Shown in pieces: positions 23,231-36,600 of a stretch of 64,000 nucleotides of DNA (positions within the stretch are counted from its first letter, which is position 1; each line of letters begins with the position of its first letter). Location: contig CM032123.1 in NCBI GenBank assembly GCA_018894105.1, positions 9,115,001 through 9,179,000 of the forward strand, in the 5' to 3' direction. The position numbers were made by a program, and so were the translations under genes. This DNA is from Jacaranda mimosifolia (taxonomy: Eukaryota > Streptophyta > Magnoliopsida > Lamiales > Bignoniaceae). The notes under the pieces are model-generated. The model made no database searches, was not told where the DNA came from, and saw nothing but the letters and a program-made list of their open reading frames with translations.

Positions 23231-26200
23231 TAACATTCCTCCCACACACATTGCACTGTACATACTCATATGCATATAGATACAGTCTCATGCATATTAT
23301 CTCTAACGTCTTCAGCTGCTTGCTTGTATTTTTACGTACTACTCCTCTGCTTTCTTCGCCATTTTTGTGATTTTCCATCAGTTTGAAGTGGGGTTATGGA
23401 AAGCATTTGTCGTTGCATTGATTTTGCCCGGATATTTTTTATGTTAGGACGAATACGCATAACTCACGCTGTTGCAGCTTTATTTGACGTGATATGATCA
23501 CCAGTATCAGTCTCAATTTTTTATTACTATTTTTATTTTATTAACTTTTTTTTTTTTTTTTGGCGCCAGGGTTTGGTGATGAGACATCTCTTGTTTGTCT
23601 GTTTTCAGTATATCTCCAACTTTTTCTGAGTGGAAAAAAAAAAGATTTTTTATTTTTTTAAAATCTTTTCCCAAGTTCTTGCACTTTTCGTGGTCCCGTT
23701 GCATGTGGAGAGAGGCATAGGGCTTTATTTGTTCGGTGCCATAGCAGTCTTGTGATTTTTATTTCTGTAGATTAATTAACTCTCTGAGTTGCTCTTATGT
23801 TTGTTAGTTTAATGACATCTCTATTCTCTGTTTGTAGTTTTTCTTTTTCCTGATGGTGATGGATGAGTTTTTTCTTTTTCATATTTTTTGTTCCGTTCTT
23901 GTATGTTAAATGTGGTCGTGTTAGTTTTTTTCCCTTTCTTTTTCTTCTAACTTAGGGTAAACCGTTTGTTTTTGTTCTTGAAGGTCTTGTATGTTTGACA
24001 TTTGAGATGGATTTATTTTTTAGGCTTTTGATTCTCATGAAGGTCTCAGCCGTAATCTATTGAAGGTGATAGTCATTCTGCAGATTGGAAATTTTTGGTT
24101 CTGCTTCCCTTAACTAATTTTTCTGTTGCTTCCATCAGCACATCACTTTGAATGCCTTTGATTTTTTTGTGGCATTGACTGATGGACTGTATAATTGGGA
24201 AATGAAGAACAGTGTGAATACCATTATTACTGAAATATAATTTACTTGGGCTTCTTTGTTATGTGGCCATTTGATGATGTCTGTTAATGCTGTACCCTTT
24301 CTTGCCAACAAAGCATCTGCGTGACGAGGTGTGCTATATTGCCCTGAGATGTTAATTTCTATAGTTACTATCTGATAATGTTAATGAATTGTTTAATTAC
24401 TTGTGTCAGATAATAACCTCACAAATTGAAAACTGTAGGAGCTAAAACTTTTGTTGGGTAAGTTTTAGATAGATCACAATTCCAGTTTTATCTGGGGGGG
24501 TTTAAAATATTATTATCTTGCAATCATTGAAATCAACTATTATGATATGTTAGACTATGTTAGATTGAGAAATCAAAAGTGCTAATTCAGGTTGCACTTG
24601 TGTCAACTACAGTGGTAGGACTTCTGGTCAATGGTCAAGTGGCATTTTTCTTTGAGAAAAGTTGCTGTCGCTAAGTGAACATTGGTGTGTAGACAAGTGC
24701 CCCCGCCCCTGAATTCGACAAGTATATGCAAGACTAATGAATTGGATTAAGCATGGATGACTATAACTTATCGGATCCCATACACGGCTGTTGTTCATAT
24801 AATGCAGACACTTTAGTTGCTATTCGTTAGTCCTTGTACTCTAAAATGTTATAGAAGATATGTGTGTCAGTTCAATCTTTCTGTGTCTTATAGATGACCA
24901 TTTTTTTTGCTTAAATTAGAAATTTAACCAATATTCTTTCTTCCTTTTGCTTTAAGAAATTTTGAGCCATGCGTGGGCATGCTTGTTTTTGACCTAATGG
25001 CATGTCTTGTAACAGGTTTTTGTAATGGGAGATTGTGTTTTGAAAAAGAAGTCATTAAAAGAAGGTGATTTTAGTTATTCTGTTCATATGTTCTGATTTT
25101 TCTTTATTTTTCTGTTTGTCATGAACAAGTTGTTAACATATTTCTTCAAAGGAATATAATTCAGTTAACCATGTGACTCTTGCATTGATACGTATTGATA
25201 AAACCATAGAAACAGTGCGTACTCCCCAGCCGAGACAACTCCCCCTTCCCACCTGCCCTCACACACATACAGATGAAGGGCACATATCATATGTTGAATC
25301 GTTTTAGAAGTTAAGAGTAGGTAACCTGTTCCCCTGTATTTTTACCTATTGAATCCTATCACATTCTGTGTGATGATGTGTAATAGCTACAAATATTGAC
25401 TAACATCTTTGCATGGATTTAGTTTTCTGCTTGAAATATTTTGATGCTTTTTCTGCCATACGGATTAACCTTGTCTAACTTTCGCTTTCCTTTCCATTCT
25501 TACATCAATGCTTTGCAAGTTCACGAATTTGTACCAAATTGTTTTGTCACTTAGTAGTATTTTTATCTTTGACTTTTGATGCAAAGTTTTGCAGGTTGTT
25601 CTCAACCTCTTGTTACACTGACAAAGGATCAGAAGACTATAAGTCGGGTAGCATGTGTTAGTCCACCCAGTCAAATGTACGCAACTTTCAGCCACTAAAT
25701 TGTTGATTTTCCTTAAACTCCAAAACGCTTGCTGAAGATTTTTGTGACACGAGTAAAGTTGTATGGCTGATATACTTGGTGTTCTGTTTCAGTTCAAAAT
25801 TGAGCATATATCATTCTGTGGTTTTCTCTGCATTGGAGCATGGTCTGTCCTTCTGCATGCTTTATGGTTCTTGCGTTTTCTTTGTATCAAAATAGCATTG
25901 AAATATGGTACTATGTACTTACTCTTCTGCGTGGTTTTACTAGATAGGCTCTTTCGTGGGATTAAGTAATTAATACAGGTGATTTAAACATTTACAATTT
26001 AGATGCATTTGATATTTCATTGTGTAATTATGCATCATGGATGTATTGAGTATTGAATCCATATATAAAGAACGGGTTCATATGGTTGTTCACAGTATTC
26101 TAGTGAAAATTATATGGCATAGTGTATATGTGGTGTCTAGTGTCAAACATGACTTTCCATTTTGATAATTTATTTAATGTGTTGATCTTATTTCAGTTGT

Positions 26201-26948
26201 GTTAAACTTTTATCTCTTTCGGAGAAGACAATATAACCAACAGTGAAAACATAATGGGAGACCATTCGAGTTTGGCATCAAAACACGGACAGATATGTTG
26301 GTGCATCAGTTTGAATCAACTTGACTTGTGCTGCTTATAATGGAAGAGCTGGACAAATTTTTAGTTTATGGAGAAGCATTTACTTCCCTTGTAATGTGCG
26401 CTAGCATTCAGCATTAGTCTAAATGGTCACTAGTTCCTAGACGAGTTTTCAGAACAGAACATAAATGGTTCTAGCACTTGGACTGACCCCAGTGGATCAT
26501 GTTGCTATACCAATGTGGATCGAGAAAAGGAAGCAGTTGGCACTTGGCAGAATGAAAAGTTGTTTCTCATGAGACTTTTTGAAATTTTATTTAGGCACTA
26601 AAATATCCACTTTTACAAATTAGAACAACTACATGTTGCATAAATGTACAATATCCAATTGGATGTACTGCAGTCAGAAAAAAACTAGTATCTTCTCAAA
26701 ATATCACATTCTGTGTCTGTGAATTCTGATATGATAACTCATTAGTAGGTTGTGTTTGTGTGTTGTGCATGCTCCTTTGTCTCCAAATAAATTAACAAAA
26801 ACTGATCACAACATAAGTATCCATAGAATTTTCTGGAACTTCTTCCTTTTCATTTTTCACTTCTCCCTTTTTTCTTGTCAGTGGCCTCTCTTTTGAGATT
26901 CAGTCATGTCTGTTTATCTATATAATATTCAACCCTTTTTAAAAGGAA
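23231..26948 (+). other. Leader / first-intron region of the MORC gene
   Basis: About 3.7 kb without coding potential, T-rich as plant introns are. 23380-25770 is recognisably homologous to 56340-58040 in the second copy, with many small indels that do not respect codons, so it is not protein-coding. I see no upstream coding exon. The first ATG of the assembled frame is at 26949, just after AAAAGGAA, so an acceptor two or three bases upstream (AAAAG|GAAATG) is possible. Confidence 0.5.
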
Positions 26949-27683
26949 ATGCTTGACAGGCCTGCAGCTTGGGACATAACTTCCATTGTCCGGAAAGACA
27001 CGATTGATTTTCTACCTGTGTTGCCTGGTTTTTCCCTAAGCCCTGCTCATGAAGATCTCCATCAGGAAAGAGAGTGGGGATGCTTCTTGAATTTTCTGCA
27101 AAAGCATAAAAGGGTAAGATCATATTGTTCCAGAATTAGTTTTATGGATTGTTTTGTCTTGGACCTAAAACAAGGGAACTTTTTGGATACTTCCATATTA
27201 TTAAAATGAAGCAACTTTCTGTCTTATTTCGCTTTCTTGTGGGTGGGGATGGGTGGGTGGAGAATGTAGCATACTCCTTATACTCTTGAGCTATACTAAT
27301 GCAACTTTACTAAAGAATGATTCTTACTGGGAATTTTAGATATAAAATTAAAAAAGAATTAGCTAGTTTGTTTTTTCCTCTGTTATTTGGAATGGTTTCA
27401 AGCAAATGTGCACTCTCCCCCTTTTTTAGGGAATATAAAGTCTCCTTTTTTCTTTGTTTCCCTTATGTTTATTCCATTGGGAAATGTAATCATGTTATGA
27501 AAAGAAGATACTATTTATTGATATCTATAAGCATTTATTATTTGAAGGTTGCCATATCAAAGCTGGGATCATATGAACTCTACATACTTCCTCCCAGTAA
27601 AGATTCAAAATATGGTCATGCAACTGTTCTATACAAAGATAAAGTACCAAACGCCTGTCCTAGTCAGAAGTGTAATAGATTGG
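26949..27683 (+). CDS. MORC gene exons 1-2: N-terminal extension
   Basis: Exon 1 (55 codons, ends phase 0) and exon 2 (136 nt, ends phase 1). The joined protein runs from MLDRPAAWDITSIV through FLPVLPGFSLSPAHEDL, then EWGCFLNFLQKHKRVAISKL and YELYILPPSKDS. The pattern of a WGCFLxFLQKHKR helix followed by VAISKLG and YxLYILPP strands resembles the C-terminal half of a SPOC fold, as in plant FPA-like proteins, but the match is by eye and only half a domain is present. These exons are absent from the second copy, where PMD sequence takes their place. Confidence 0.6.
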
Positions 27684-30600
27684 GTAAGCTTTATCTTTCC
27701 TCTTGCATTCATCTACATAGATCATAGTCGTGGTATTGGTGATAATATTGGTAGGTGTTGCTCCACATTAGTTGTGGCTATCAAGATATTATCAAGTGAT
27801 ACGAAACAAGTGCCTAATAGGATGCTAAAAGAATTCTAAAAGAATGAGTACAATTATAGAAGAATTAGAAATAGCACAAATTACCACCCATGACTGAATA
27901 GTAAAAAGCTTTAGAATAAAGTTAATCAAGACATTATTATCAAATATAAATTTGTAATATAAAAAGGTTCACCAGTAGTAACACCCAACAAACATTTATT
28001 CTATTTATAATAATGTATTAAGCATTCATATTACAGAGGGTCTCCAAGAAGTGTAAATTCCATTATCGGATATAACATTAGAGACAATGTGATATTATTG
28101 GATATTATTGTTGATAATACTAGATGTGGCTGATAATATCATAGCATTGACTATTATATCATCTGCATTACATGTGCGCTTGGAGAATAGATATTCTCAT
28201 ATTGGAAAGGGCCATAATGATATGTATAAGCCGATATTGTCTGGCTGATAGTGAACTATGGTCCTCCTAGTAGCATGGTATGTCCTCTTCTATCTTCTAA
28301 CTGAAATATCATTTCACCTGTTATTTCAAGAAAAAGATTCCCCAATTCTAGAACCATTTTGTTCCAAAAGTTGAAAAACTAGGACAATTTTGTTTTAGAA
28401 AAAGAAGGAATAGAAGTATTCTCAACAAATAGGCCCAAGAATAGACCTTTTTTCTTCCTTTCTTTCTCGTTACATGAAGAACAATATTTAGTTAGTACTT
28501 TGGAAATAAATGCAAATTTGTGCTTATATATGTTTTTTTAAAGTCTAAACTAAAATTTTGTATTTACTGTGTTTAATCTGGAAGAGCTAGAGGAACTGTG
28601 GATTGATCTATTCCTGCTTCCAAAGTTTTCCAATCATACTGTCAACAGATGGAATAGGTTTCCCTTTGTTTCCATGTTATTGATCTATGATAGCAAAGAT
28701 CATTATACCAGACAGTTTCTAACTGAGATTCTACTCTTTCCTCTTAGAGAGAAACAACTTAGATCAATATGTTGAAGCATGGCTATAAATTCATATATAA
28801 CTTTTAAGCTGACATATGAAATGAAACCATAGAAGAAATGGCACTAACGACCATTTCTCTTGTGTCCTATTCTAGTCTGACATTCTTCTATTCCCCCTGG
28901 AGCAGAGATTGCTGCTGCTGAAATCTCATCTCCACACAAATTTCTCGCTGGTGAGGCTACTATGTCAAACTCCGACCTGATTGAGGATAGAATTTCTCCT
29001 GAGCAACAATATCCAGAAGTAACTGGGCATTACTCTTGTGATTTGAAAGCTAAAGGTAGCAGTAGACTAGGAAATTCTGTTCGACCGATTAGATCATTCG
29101 AGAGAAACTATGTGATAGCACATCCCAGTTATTTGAAAACCCTTGGTCAAGCGCATTCCAGCTGGATCTTTGGTGCAATTGCTGAGCTGGTCGACAATTC
29201 AAGAGATGCCAAAGCAACTAAGTAAGTGTACACCAAGTTTTGGAATAGCTTCACTTTTCCCTCATGGTGTATCTCTGGTAAGGCCATCTCTTTGAGATCT
29301 CAGGGATGATATACTCAAATTGTTTTTTCCCCCTTATTTCTGTTTAATGTTTTCTCTTCTTATCCTCTTGTTGGTTGTGGTTTCATTTTTACTTGGACAA
29401 GAAGGCATCGCTTGTCTCAGCACTTGTTTTTTTTAACAGATATGACATCTAATTGTTGTGTTTGACAGGTTGGAGGTGGCTATTAGTATGGTCTATTCCA
29501 AAACTGCTGGCAAAGATATTCCTATGTTGTCAGTAATAGATGATGGCCATGGAATGAGCCATGCAGACATCCAAAGAATGATATCATTTGGGCATGGGCA
29601 ACCCGAAGTTGATGATCCCAATCGTATAGGAAGATATGGAATTGGATTTAAGGTCCTACAAAATCTCGTTTGCTTTAGTGCTTCTGGTGATAAACATTCA
29701 AATTTTCTATAAAACTCTTAAGTTCCTTTGTGTTTGTTTGAACATAAGATGGTTGTACAAGTTGCCTCATTGATGAACATGTCATGTGTTCTTCTGAAAA
29801 TAAAAAAAGCAAAAATACTTAGCACCAGTGTTTATTGTCTTCACGATTTGACTCTGTGTCATGTCTGTAACCCATTGAATATTTTTCTCACGGGTACCTT
29901 GTATGCATTGATTTTCCTTTTCTCCCCCAAAATGAATGCACAATGTTACTTGGCGGTGAATATTGAGTTACATGGTATAATAAATTTAATAGATAACCTA
30001 ATAGTATTATGAAAACACAGTCCTTTACTTCAAATCATGCTTCAAATCTGTCTAGATTATTGAGAATGTTATTTCCTGCTTCATGATGTTGCTGAACTGC
30101 TATTGCGGACAATCATGAGTCCGCGGCCCTTTACACGGGAATTAGTTAAGTTTCAATTAGATTTTGATTGCTCACTTTCTTTCCATTTAGATGAGAACTG
30201 ATTTCTTCATCAACTGTTAAAATGGCTTAAATATATTCTGAAATTGCTGCATATAGCTAAGAATCATTATTCATAATAAGAAATTGGTTATTCTGGCAAT
30301 TTACCAAGACCATCAGTTAATTCCATCATAAAGCACGAACAACAAAGATTTAAGTTATCTCTGCTATCTTTTCACGTTGGTTTGGCGGAATTAATGTATG
30401 ATGTGCATATAAATACTTATGCATGTAAATACATGCATTTTTGTGTGTACACATATATGCATGTCTGTATGTACATTTTCACACCGGGGTACATAATATA
30501 CAGATATATACATGTGTCTCTGTGTGTGTGCGTGCAAAGTCTTAAGAGGTATCTGATAAGGTGTATGACCCAGACTGAGAGAAGCTTTGCTAATAATAGC

Positions 30601-33600
30601 CAGGGAGAAGTCTTCTGACAATGGACATTGTTTTTCCAGACTGGGGCTATGCGACTAGGAAAGGATGCTTTGGTTTTAACCCAGACTGCTAATTCCAGAT
30701 CAATTGCCTTTTTATCACAGTCGCTGAATGAAGGAAAAGATGTATGTTGCCAATCCCAATCATGGATGATAGTGTTTTTTATGGAGTTTAATCTTGAAAA
30801 TAGCATTTTATTAACTAAAATAGGATTATCTTCTGTGATATGCTTTGCTGTAGAATTTGGAGATCCCCGTTGTCAGCTACCGAAGAATTGGGCAGTTTAT
30901 GGAAGTGGATACCAATGTCCAGAATGAGTCGTCTGCGAAATACAATTTGAAGATCATCAAGAAATTTTCGCCTTTTGATAAATACCGTATAGGTGAAAAA
31001 GCTGGGTTATTCAATGAGCATGGCACTGGAACACAAATTTATATTTGGAATTTAGATGAATGGGGATCAACTTATAGCTTGCAGTGGGAAGCTGGGATGA
31101 CTGGTGGGAGTTCCTTCCATCAGGGTGGTATATTCATACGTTCAAGGAGGACAAGATCTCGTCCAGGACAAATATCTCATATTGTATGTATCCTCCTTTC
31201 TGGCCAGCATTTCATGCGAGTAGTTCATACACAAATTACGTTGCTGTTTCTTTGAATTCCAGGTGCTTTTGGACTATTCTCTGAAATCATATTTGGAGGT
31301 TATCTTCTTAGATCCACGGATGAAGATCTACGTGCAAGGAGCACTGGTAATGCATAGACAAGTGTGTGCATGAGTGTCTTTTGAAGGCATATCATTGAGA
31401 CTAGCCCTCAGGGCAAGGCCCATAAAATCCCTTTATTTAATGGATGGGTATATGCCCCCAAGGCATAAGCCTGAGTGTTAGTTATTGCTTGAAGTTGTAC
31501 ATCATGTGCCTTTCCCTGTTGGTGAGTGGGGATGCAAGTTGACTCCCATCAGGGTTGAGATTCTGATGACTTCGTTATATTTGAGTAATCCGACTGTTTT
31601 TCTTTCCCTTGTCACTAAATTGGTTCTGCTATTTGTTTTACTCTAATACTTGACTCATTTTTTAGGCTTTTACACTTTGCTTTTTGGAGCTAAAACTAAT
31701 TAATTTCATTTATTTTCCCTTTTATTTGGTTTTTGTTCTATTTGGTATTTATGATATTACATTACATACTCTATTTTGGGCCCTGTTTTCCTTTTCCTCT
31801 AGTTGATATGTCTTAATGGTTCAAAGATATAATACATCAAAGACAAGCATACACCCGACTCTTGGGCCCTTATACACTCTTCTTTAAATGGCCTTGCGGC
31901 TTTATAAAGATTGGAATTCATTTTTGATATGAAATTTCTTCATAGGTCAAAAGTCGACCCATGGCAAAATTGTTGAACCAGACTGTTGTTGAAAATGGTT
32001 TTGTCCTGGGAAAACCAGTTCAACTTACTCTTGGCCGTTCTCAATTGGAATGGGAGCAAGCGAATTGTGGCATATTTCTATATTGGCATGGGCGTCTGAT
32101 TGAGGTGAGCATTCACTTCTACTTTTCATGAGCAATTTACATGAGGAGAAGAGCATAACATTGTTTCCTTCACCTTTTGTTTGCTTTGTTCCAAACCTGT
32201 ATTAGCATCGTTTAGCTATCAAAAATTTGAATTTAAAATGTATGCCTGGATGAGAGAGTTTTGAATGTAGTAAGGGGCTTTAATTTTTCCTCAGTCATAT
32301 TATATGCTTTGAATTGATCTGCACTTTTTTTCGTTTTGATTGTTGCTATTTCTTAAAACGTGATGTCTTCATTGCGTAGGATCTTCACCACGATGCTGCA
32401 TTAACATTGATTTTGAGTCCATTTCTGCTATTCTGAAGCTAAATAACAAACTTAGTGCGGTCTTGGCAGGTGCAGGTGGTAGTTCTTAGTTTATTTTGAG
32501 TATTTACTTGGTGTAGCTCGAGTCTAAATGCCCTCTTGTAGAAAGACATGATGAGATCTGGAAAATCGGGTTTGTAAGGAGGATTACTCTTGGTGAACTC
32601 TGATCTCTAAACCACTTCTGTATCAATTTGGGAATATTATATAAAAGTTCATGACTTTGATAGGATCAATTTCTAAAAGATATGCTCACAAACTGGCCAT
32701 TAAGAAGTTTGGCTTGATGGGAAGACCACTTTAGATGTTATTTAGAAAACAGTCTTCAGGTTCTCAAACTTAACTTCTAATGTTAGAATGCCATGTGGTT
32801 TGCCACCAAAGGCTGCATTACTCAAGTCAGTCAAATGCAATGCCACTCTATAAGTGGAAAGGGATAGCCAAATGCTATAAGATAAGCAATCAAGATGGGA
32901 ATGCTCATATGATGCAAGTGAGTGCTAATCTTGAGAGTCTTAACGGTTGCATAATCCAATATTCTCGAGTTCTCAGAAGAAATTATAGAAGTTGAAGAAT
33001 ATGATTGTCATTATCCATTCACATTGAGCAAATTGTCATCTTCTATAAATTGTTGTACTTTTAATTGCAAATAGTTTTCCGTATCTTCTTACTTTCAGGT
33101 TGGTAAATTGTTCAGTAATTTAACAGGTTCTATAACAGGACAGAGTTCTTAATTAACCAATTCAGAAACCCAAAAGAACACTTTGGTTTATTTCGAAAAG
33201 AACTGTGCACTTAAAAAAAATAAATAAAAGAAGTTGGGAATGTGCTTGTCATCATCATTTCCTAATTAGCGTCATGAAGACTATCTTTCAGCATCATTTG
33301 TTAAGACTAGGGCTGTAAATGAATGTTCGAAAATTCGTTTGCCGTTCGCATTCGTATTCGTTTATTCAAAATTTATCCGTATCCGTTTAAAGCGGATATT
33401 ATCCATATTCGATTAGTGGATGTCTGATTATAAATGGATACGAAGATGGTAAATGCGTATTCGATCCATTTAATATCCGATCCGAATATATATTTATTAA
33501 ATAATATATTATTTAGATTCTTTAATAAAAATATCATAATCCATATATGTATATATAAAAATTATAATTGAAGAATTGAGAAGAAAAAAAGAATAAATTT

Positions 33601-36600
33601 AAAAAATTATTGTAATATAGAGAAAAAATTGAAAAATAAAGTTAATCAACATAATTATTGTTGGTTGACTTTATAATTAATATACTTAAATGCCATTATT
33701 ATTATTAATAAGTACTAATAATCAATTATAAAGTCAATTATTAGTTAAAAACTATGTTATTTGTTTCATTGCTTTCGTTTTAATGAAATTATATAGTTCC
33801 TTCTATTAATTAAAATATGTATTTGTTATAGGTTCATATATTCACGTATTTGGATATTCGTAAATGGATATCTAAATAATTATCATCGAATATGAATATA
33901 AAATAATAATTTGAATACGGATAAGTTTAATAAAATATGAATAAAGTTGAATAATTATAATCGAATACGGATATATCTGAATCCGACTGATATCCCACGG
34001 ATACGAATTTGGATATCATTTTTAAATATCCGTCAAATCCATATCCGTATCCGAATATTCGAAAAGTTAAACGGATATGAATATGACAATATATTTGATC
34101 CGTTTAATATCCGTTTACACCCCTAGTTAAGACATAATCAGCAGTAGTCTACATATGTTCTTTCCCCAAGTATGATAATCAATATAGGTTTTTTACTTTG
34201 AATTGTTACAATTCAATGAATAGGTTTTTAACATGTTGATTTTCCCGAATGATGTTAGAGATTTACGCTTTCGGCCTTTCTTCTTGCAGATGTTATGCTC
34301 CCGGCTTTGGTAGCCCTGCAACTGATAACATTTGTGTCTTCTATTTTTTGTAGCATATAGAATAATTTTCCATGAATTACTGTATTTTTCACATCATTAT
34401 CACCAACTAGAATTTCAGTCTTCTCAAGGTCTGATTTGTGGAAAACCAGCAACGGGTTATAACTGAACTTTTTCTGTATGCATCTGCGCATTTGGATATT
34501 CATGTTAGGATTCAGACTTTCCTTTGGTTGATTGTCCTGGTTGAAGTTCCTAATATTTGTCTCTATTTACTCCTTTGTATTACTTTATTATAGGCATACA
34601 AGAGAGTTGGAAGCATGATTCATAATGGAGATTGTGGGCGTGGAATCATTGGTGTAATTGATGTTACCGAGTTAATGGTAAACTTTCTAAAATAGACAAG
34701 TGACTGTTTCACTGGCCCTTTTATTTCAGTTCTGAGATGATATGTGAGGGTAGGCATGCTGCAACAGACGTATTATATCTGTAATGTTTGATATCAGAAG
34801 TTCAATCCTGCAAATGTTAAGAGAACCACTATTCTTTGCATGCACAACCTGTCAGAAATCTTCATCAATGATGCTCAATCTTATAATGCTAGAATGAGTA
34901 GACTCTTGGTGTAGGGAATTTCCTGCAACTTTTGGACATGAAACATACACTTGAAACTGAATATACCTTATGTTATGAAATGATTTCTACAGATATGCTT
35001 AAATTACGTCAATACCGTAACACTAAACTAACTGTGAATGGAGTGTAAAACTATTGTTGTTTAATAATCAAATGACAAAATATGATGTCTGGCTATTACT
35101 TTTATTTGTATGGAAGAACCGTTTAATTTGTCCACTTGCTGATTTGTGAAGCCAAACAGATTCTCTTTGGGCATTTTTCTGTATCGCCGTTACTCTGATT
35201 CAGAAACAAAATTTCAATATCTCAGTGCATAAATTTAAGCACTGCATTGATTCATTTTAAAGCTAATGCCAGCATTTTGTATGATGAGGCATGAAGCTTG
35301 GAAAATATGAGGTAGTGTTTAGTTTTATTTTGGGTGTTTTGGAGAGAATGTATTGGGGAAAATATTTTGGAGAGTGGGTTGGGAGAATGTGATGTATGTT
35401 TGGTTTTATTTTAGAAATTTGTTGGAGGTTCTTTTGGATTGGACGGTATGTTGGGTTTTATTTTGGTAGGAGGCAAATTGTACTGTATATGTCAAATCAA
35501 TACCTTTTTGTCTTGTTAGTGGGGTGAAAATGTAATTTTATATTATTATTTTAAGTACGTATAATTGTAATGTGAGATGATATATATATTTATATACATA
35601 TATAATGATTATGTTTTTCTTGGAAAATGGTGGAAGAAGGAAATTTTGGGATATTTTGAGTATTTTGGGGAAAATGAAAAAGTTATTTTTGTTTTTATTC
35701 TCCCCAGAAAAAAAACATTCTGGGGAAATAAAAACAAATATTCCCTAAGTTTTTATGTGGTTAGGTGATATTAGACAATAAGCTGAAATTATGGGTAGCA
35801 TTGAAGTGAGCCACGTTGATTTGGTCTTGCATGAGAAGATTCTATTTCTGGTGATTGGATGAAGAGTGTTTGCTTGCCAATCAGAGGTATTTAAGGCCAT
35901 AAATGTTCAGAAATGTTTAGTATATCCTTACATGTTTAGACGAGGAACTTTCCTGTAATCATGTTGATGGTATAAACAAACAAAGCTAACTTAGCTTGCA
36001 TCCATGGTTCTTTTCTATTCTTATGACAGGATGATAGCAATGGTCATGTCTGGGTGCACAGCAACAAGCAAGGGTTCCAGGACTGTGAAGCGTATGCTGA
36101 ACTGGAGAAGTGGCTGGGTGAAAAAGCTGATGAATATCTAGACAAATATGTTGATAAGATTCTGTTGGTAACTATTTATACTTTCTATATAATCAAAACA
36201 ATGGTCGGCACTATAGCTTACTTATATCATGCTGTTGTTGAATATCCCTCAACATTATTAATGTTGTCTTGCTCTAAAAAGGTGCTGCTAAAGAATTGCG
36301 TTTTTAATTTAGGAAATACTTACTCCACAACAAATTGCGTTACCCTTAAGCGATACTTTATTTTCCAAGCCTGCTGGTCAATGTTTCTTTCTAGGATGTA
36401 CGCAAATAATGTTAATCATAAAATAAAGTACCTGATGTTTCTAACTTAGTGTGTGAGATGTGATTAATATATTTTCTTGAATGCTCAAGTAAAAATTACA
36501 ACAAAGACTCATTTTTTGTTGTGTAAAGTATTTTATCATCCCATTCAATCGTTGAGATACAATATATCTTTCATGAAACATGTATACGAAGTTACAAACA

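Noticed and set aside
22840..23378. Minus-strand frames of 102-127 codons across the MORC leader
   Set aside because: Antisense of the CT-rich leader; the low-complexity Arg/Glu run mirrors the (CT)n patch.
28875..28902. Acceptor at TATTCTAG|TCTGAC for MORC exon 3
   Set aside because: With the phase left by exon 2 it brings a TGA into frame; the acceptors at 28902 or 28905 keep the frame open.
30382..30806. Frames over the TG/TA-rich stretch before MORC exon 5
   Set aside because: Microsatellite-like intron sequence.
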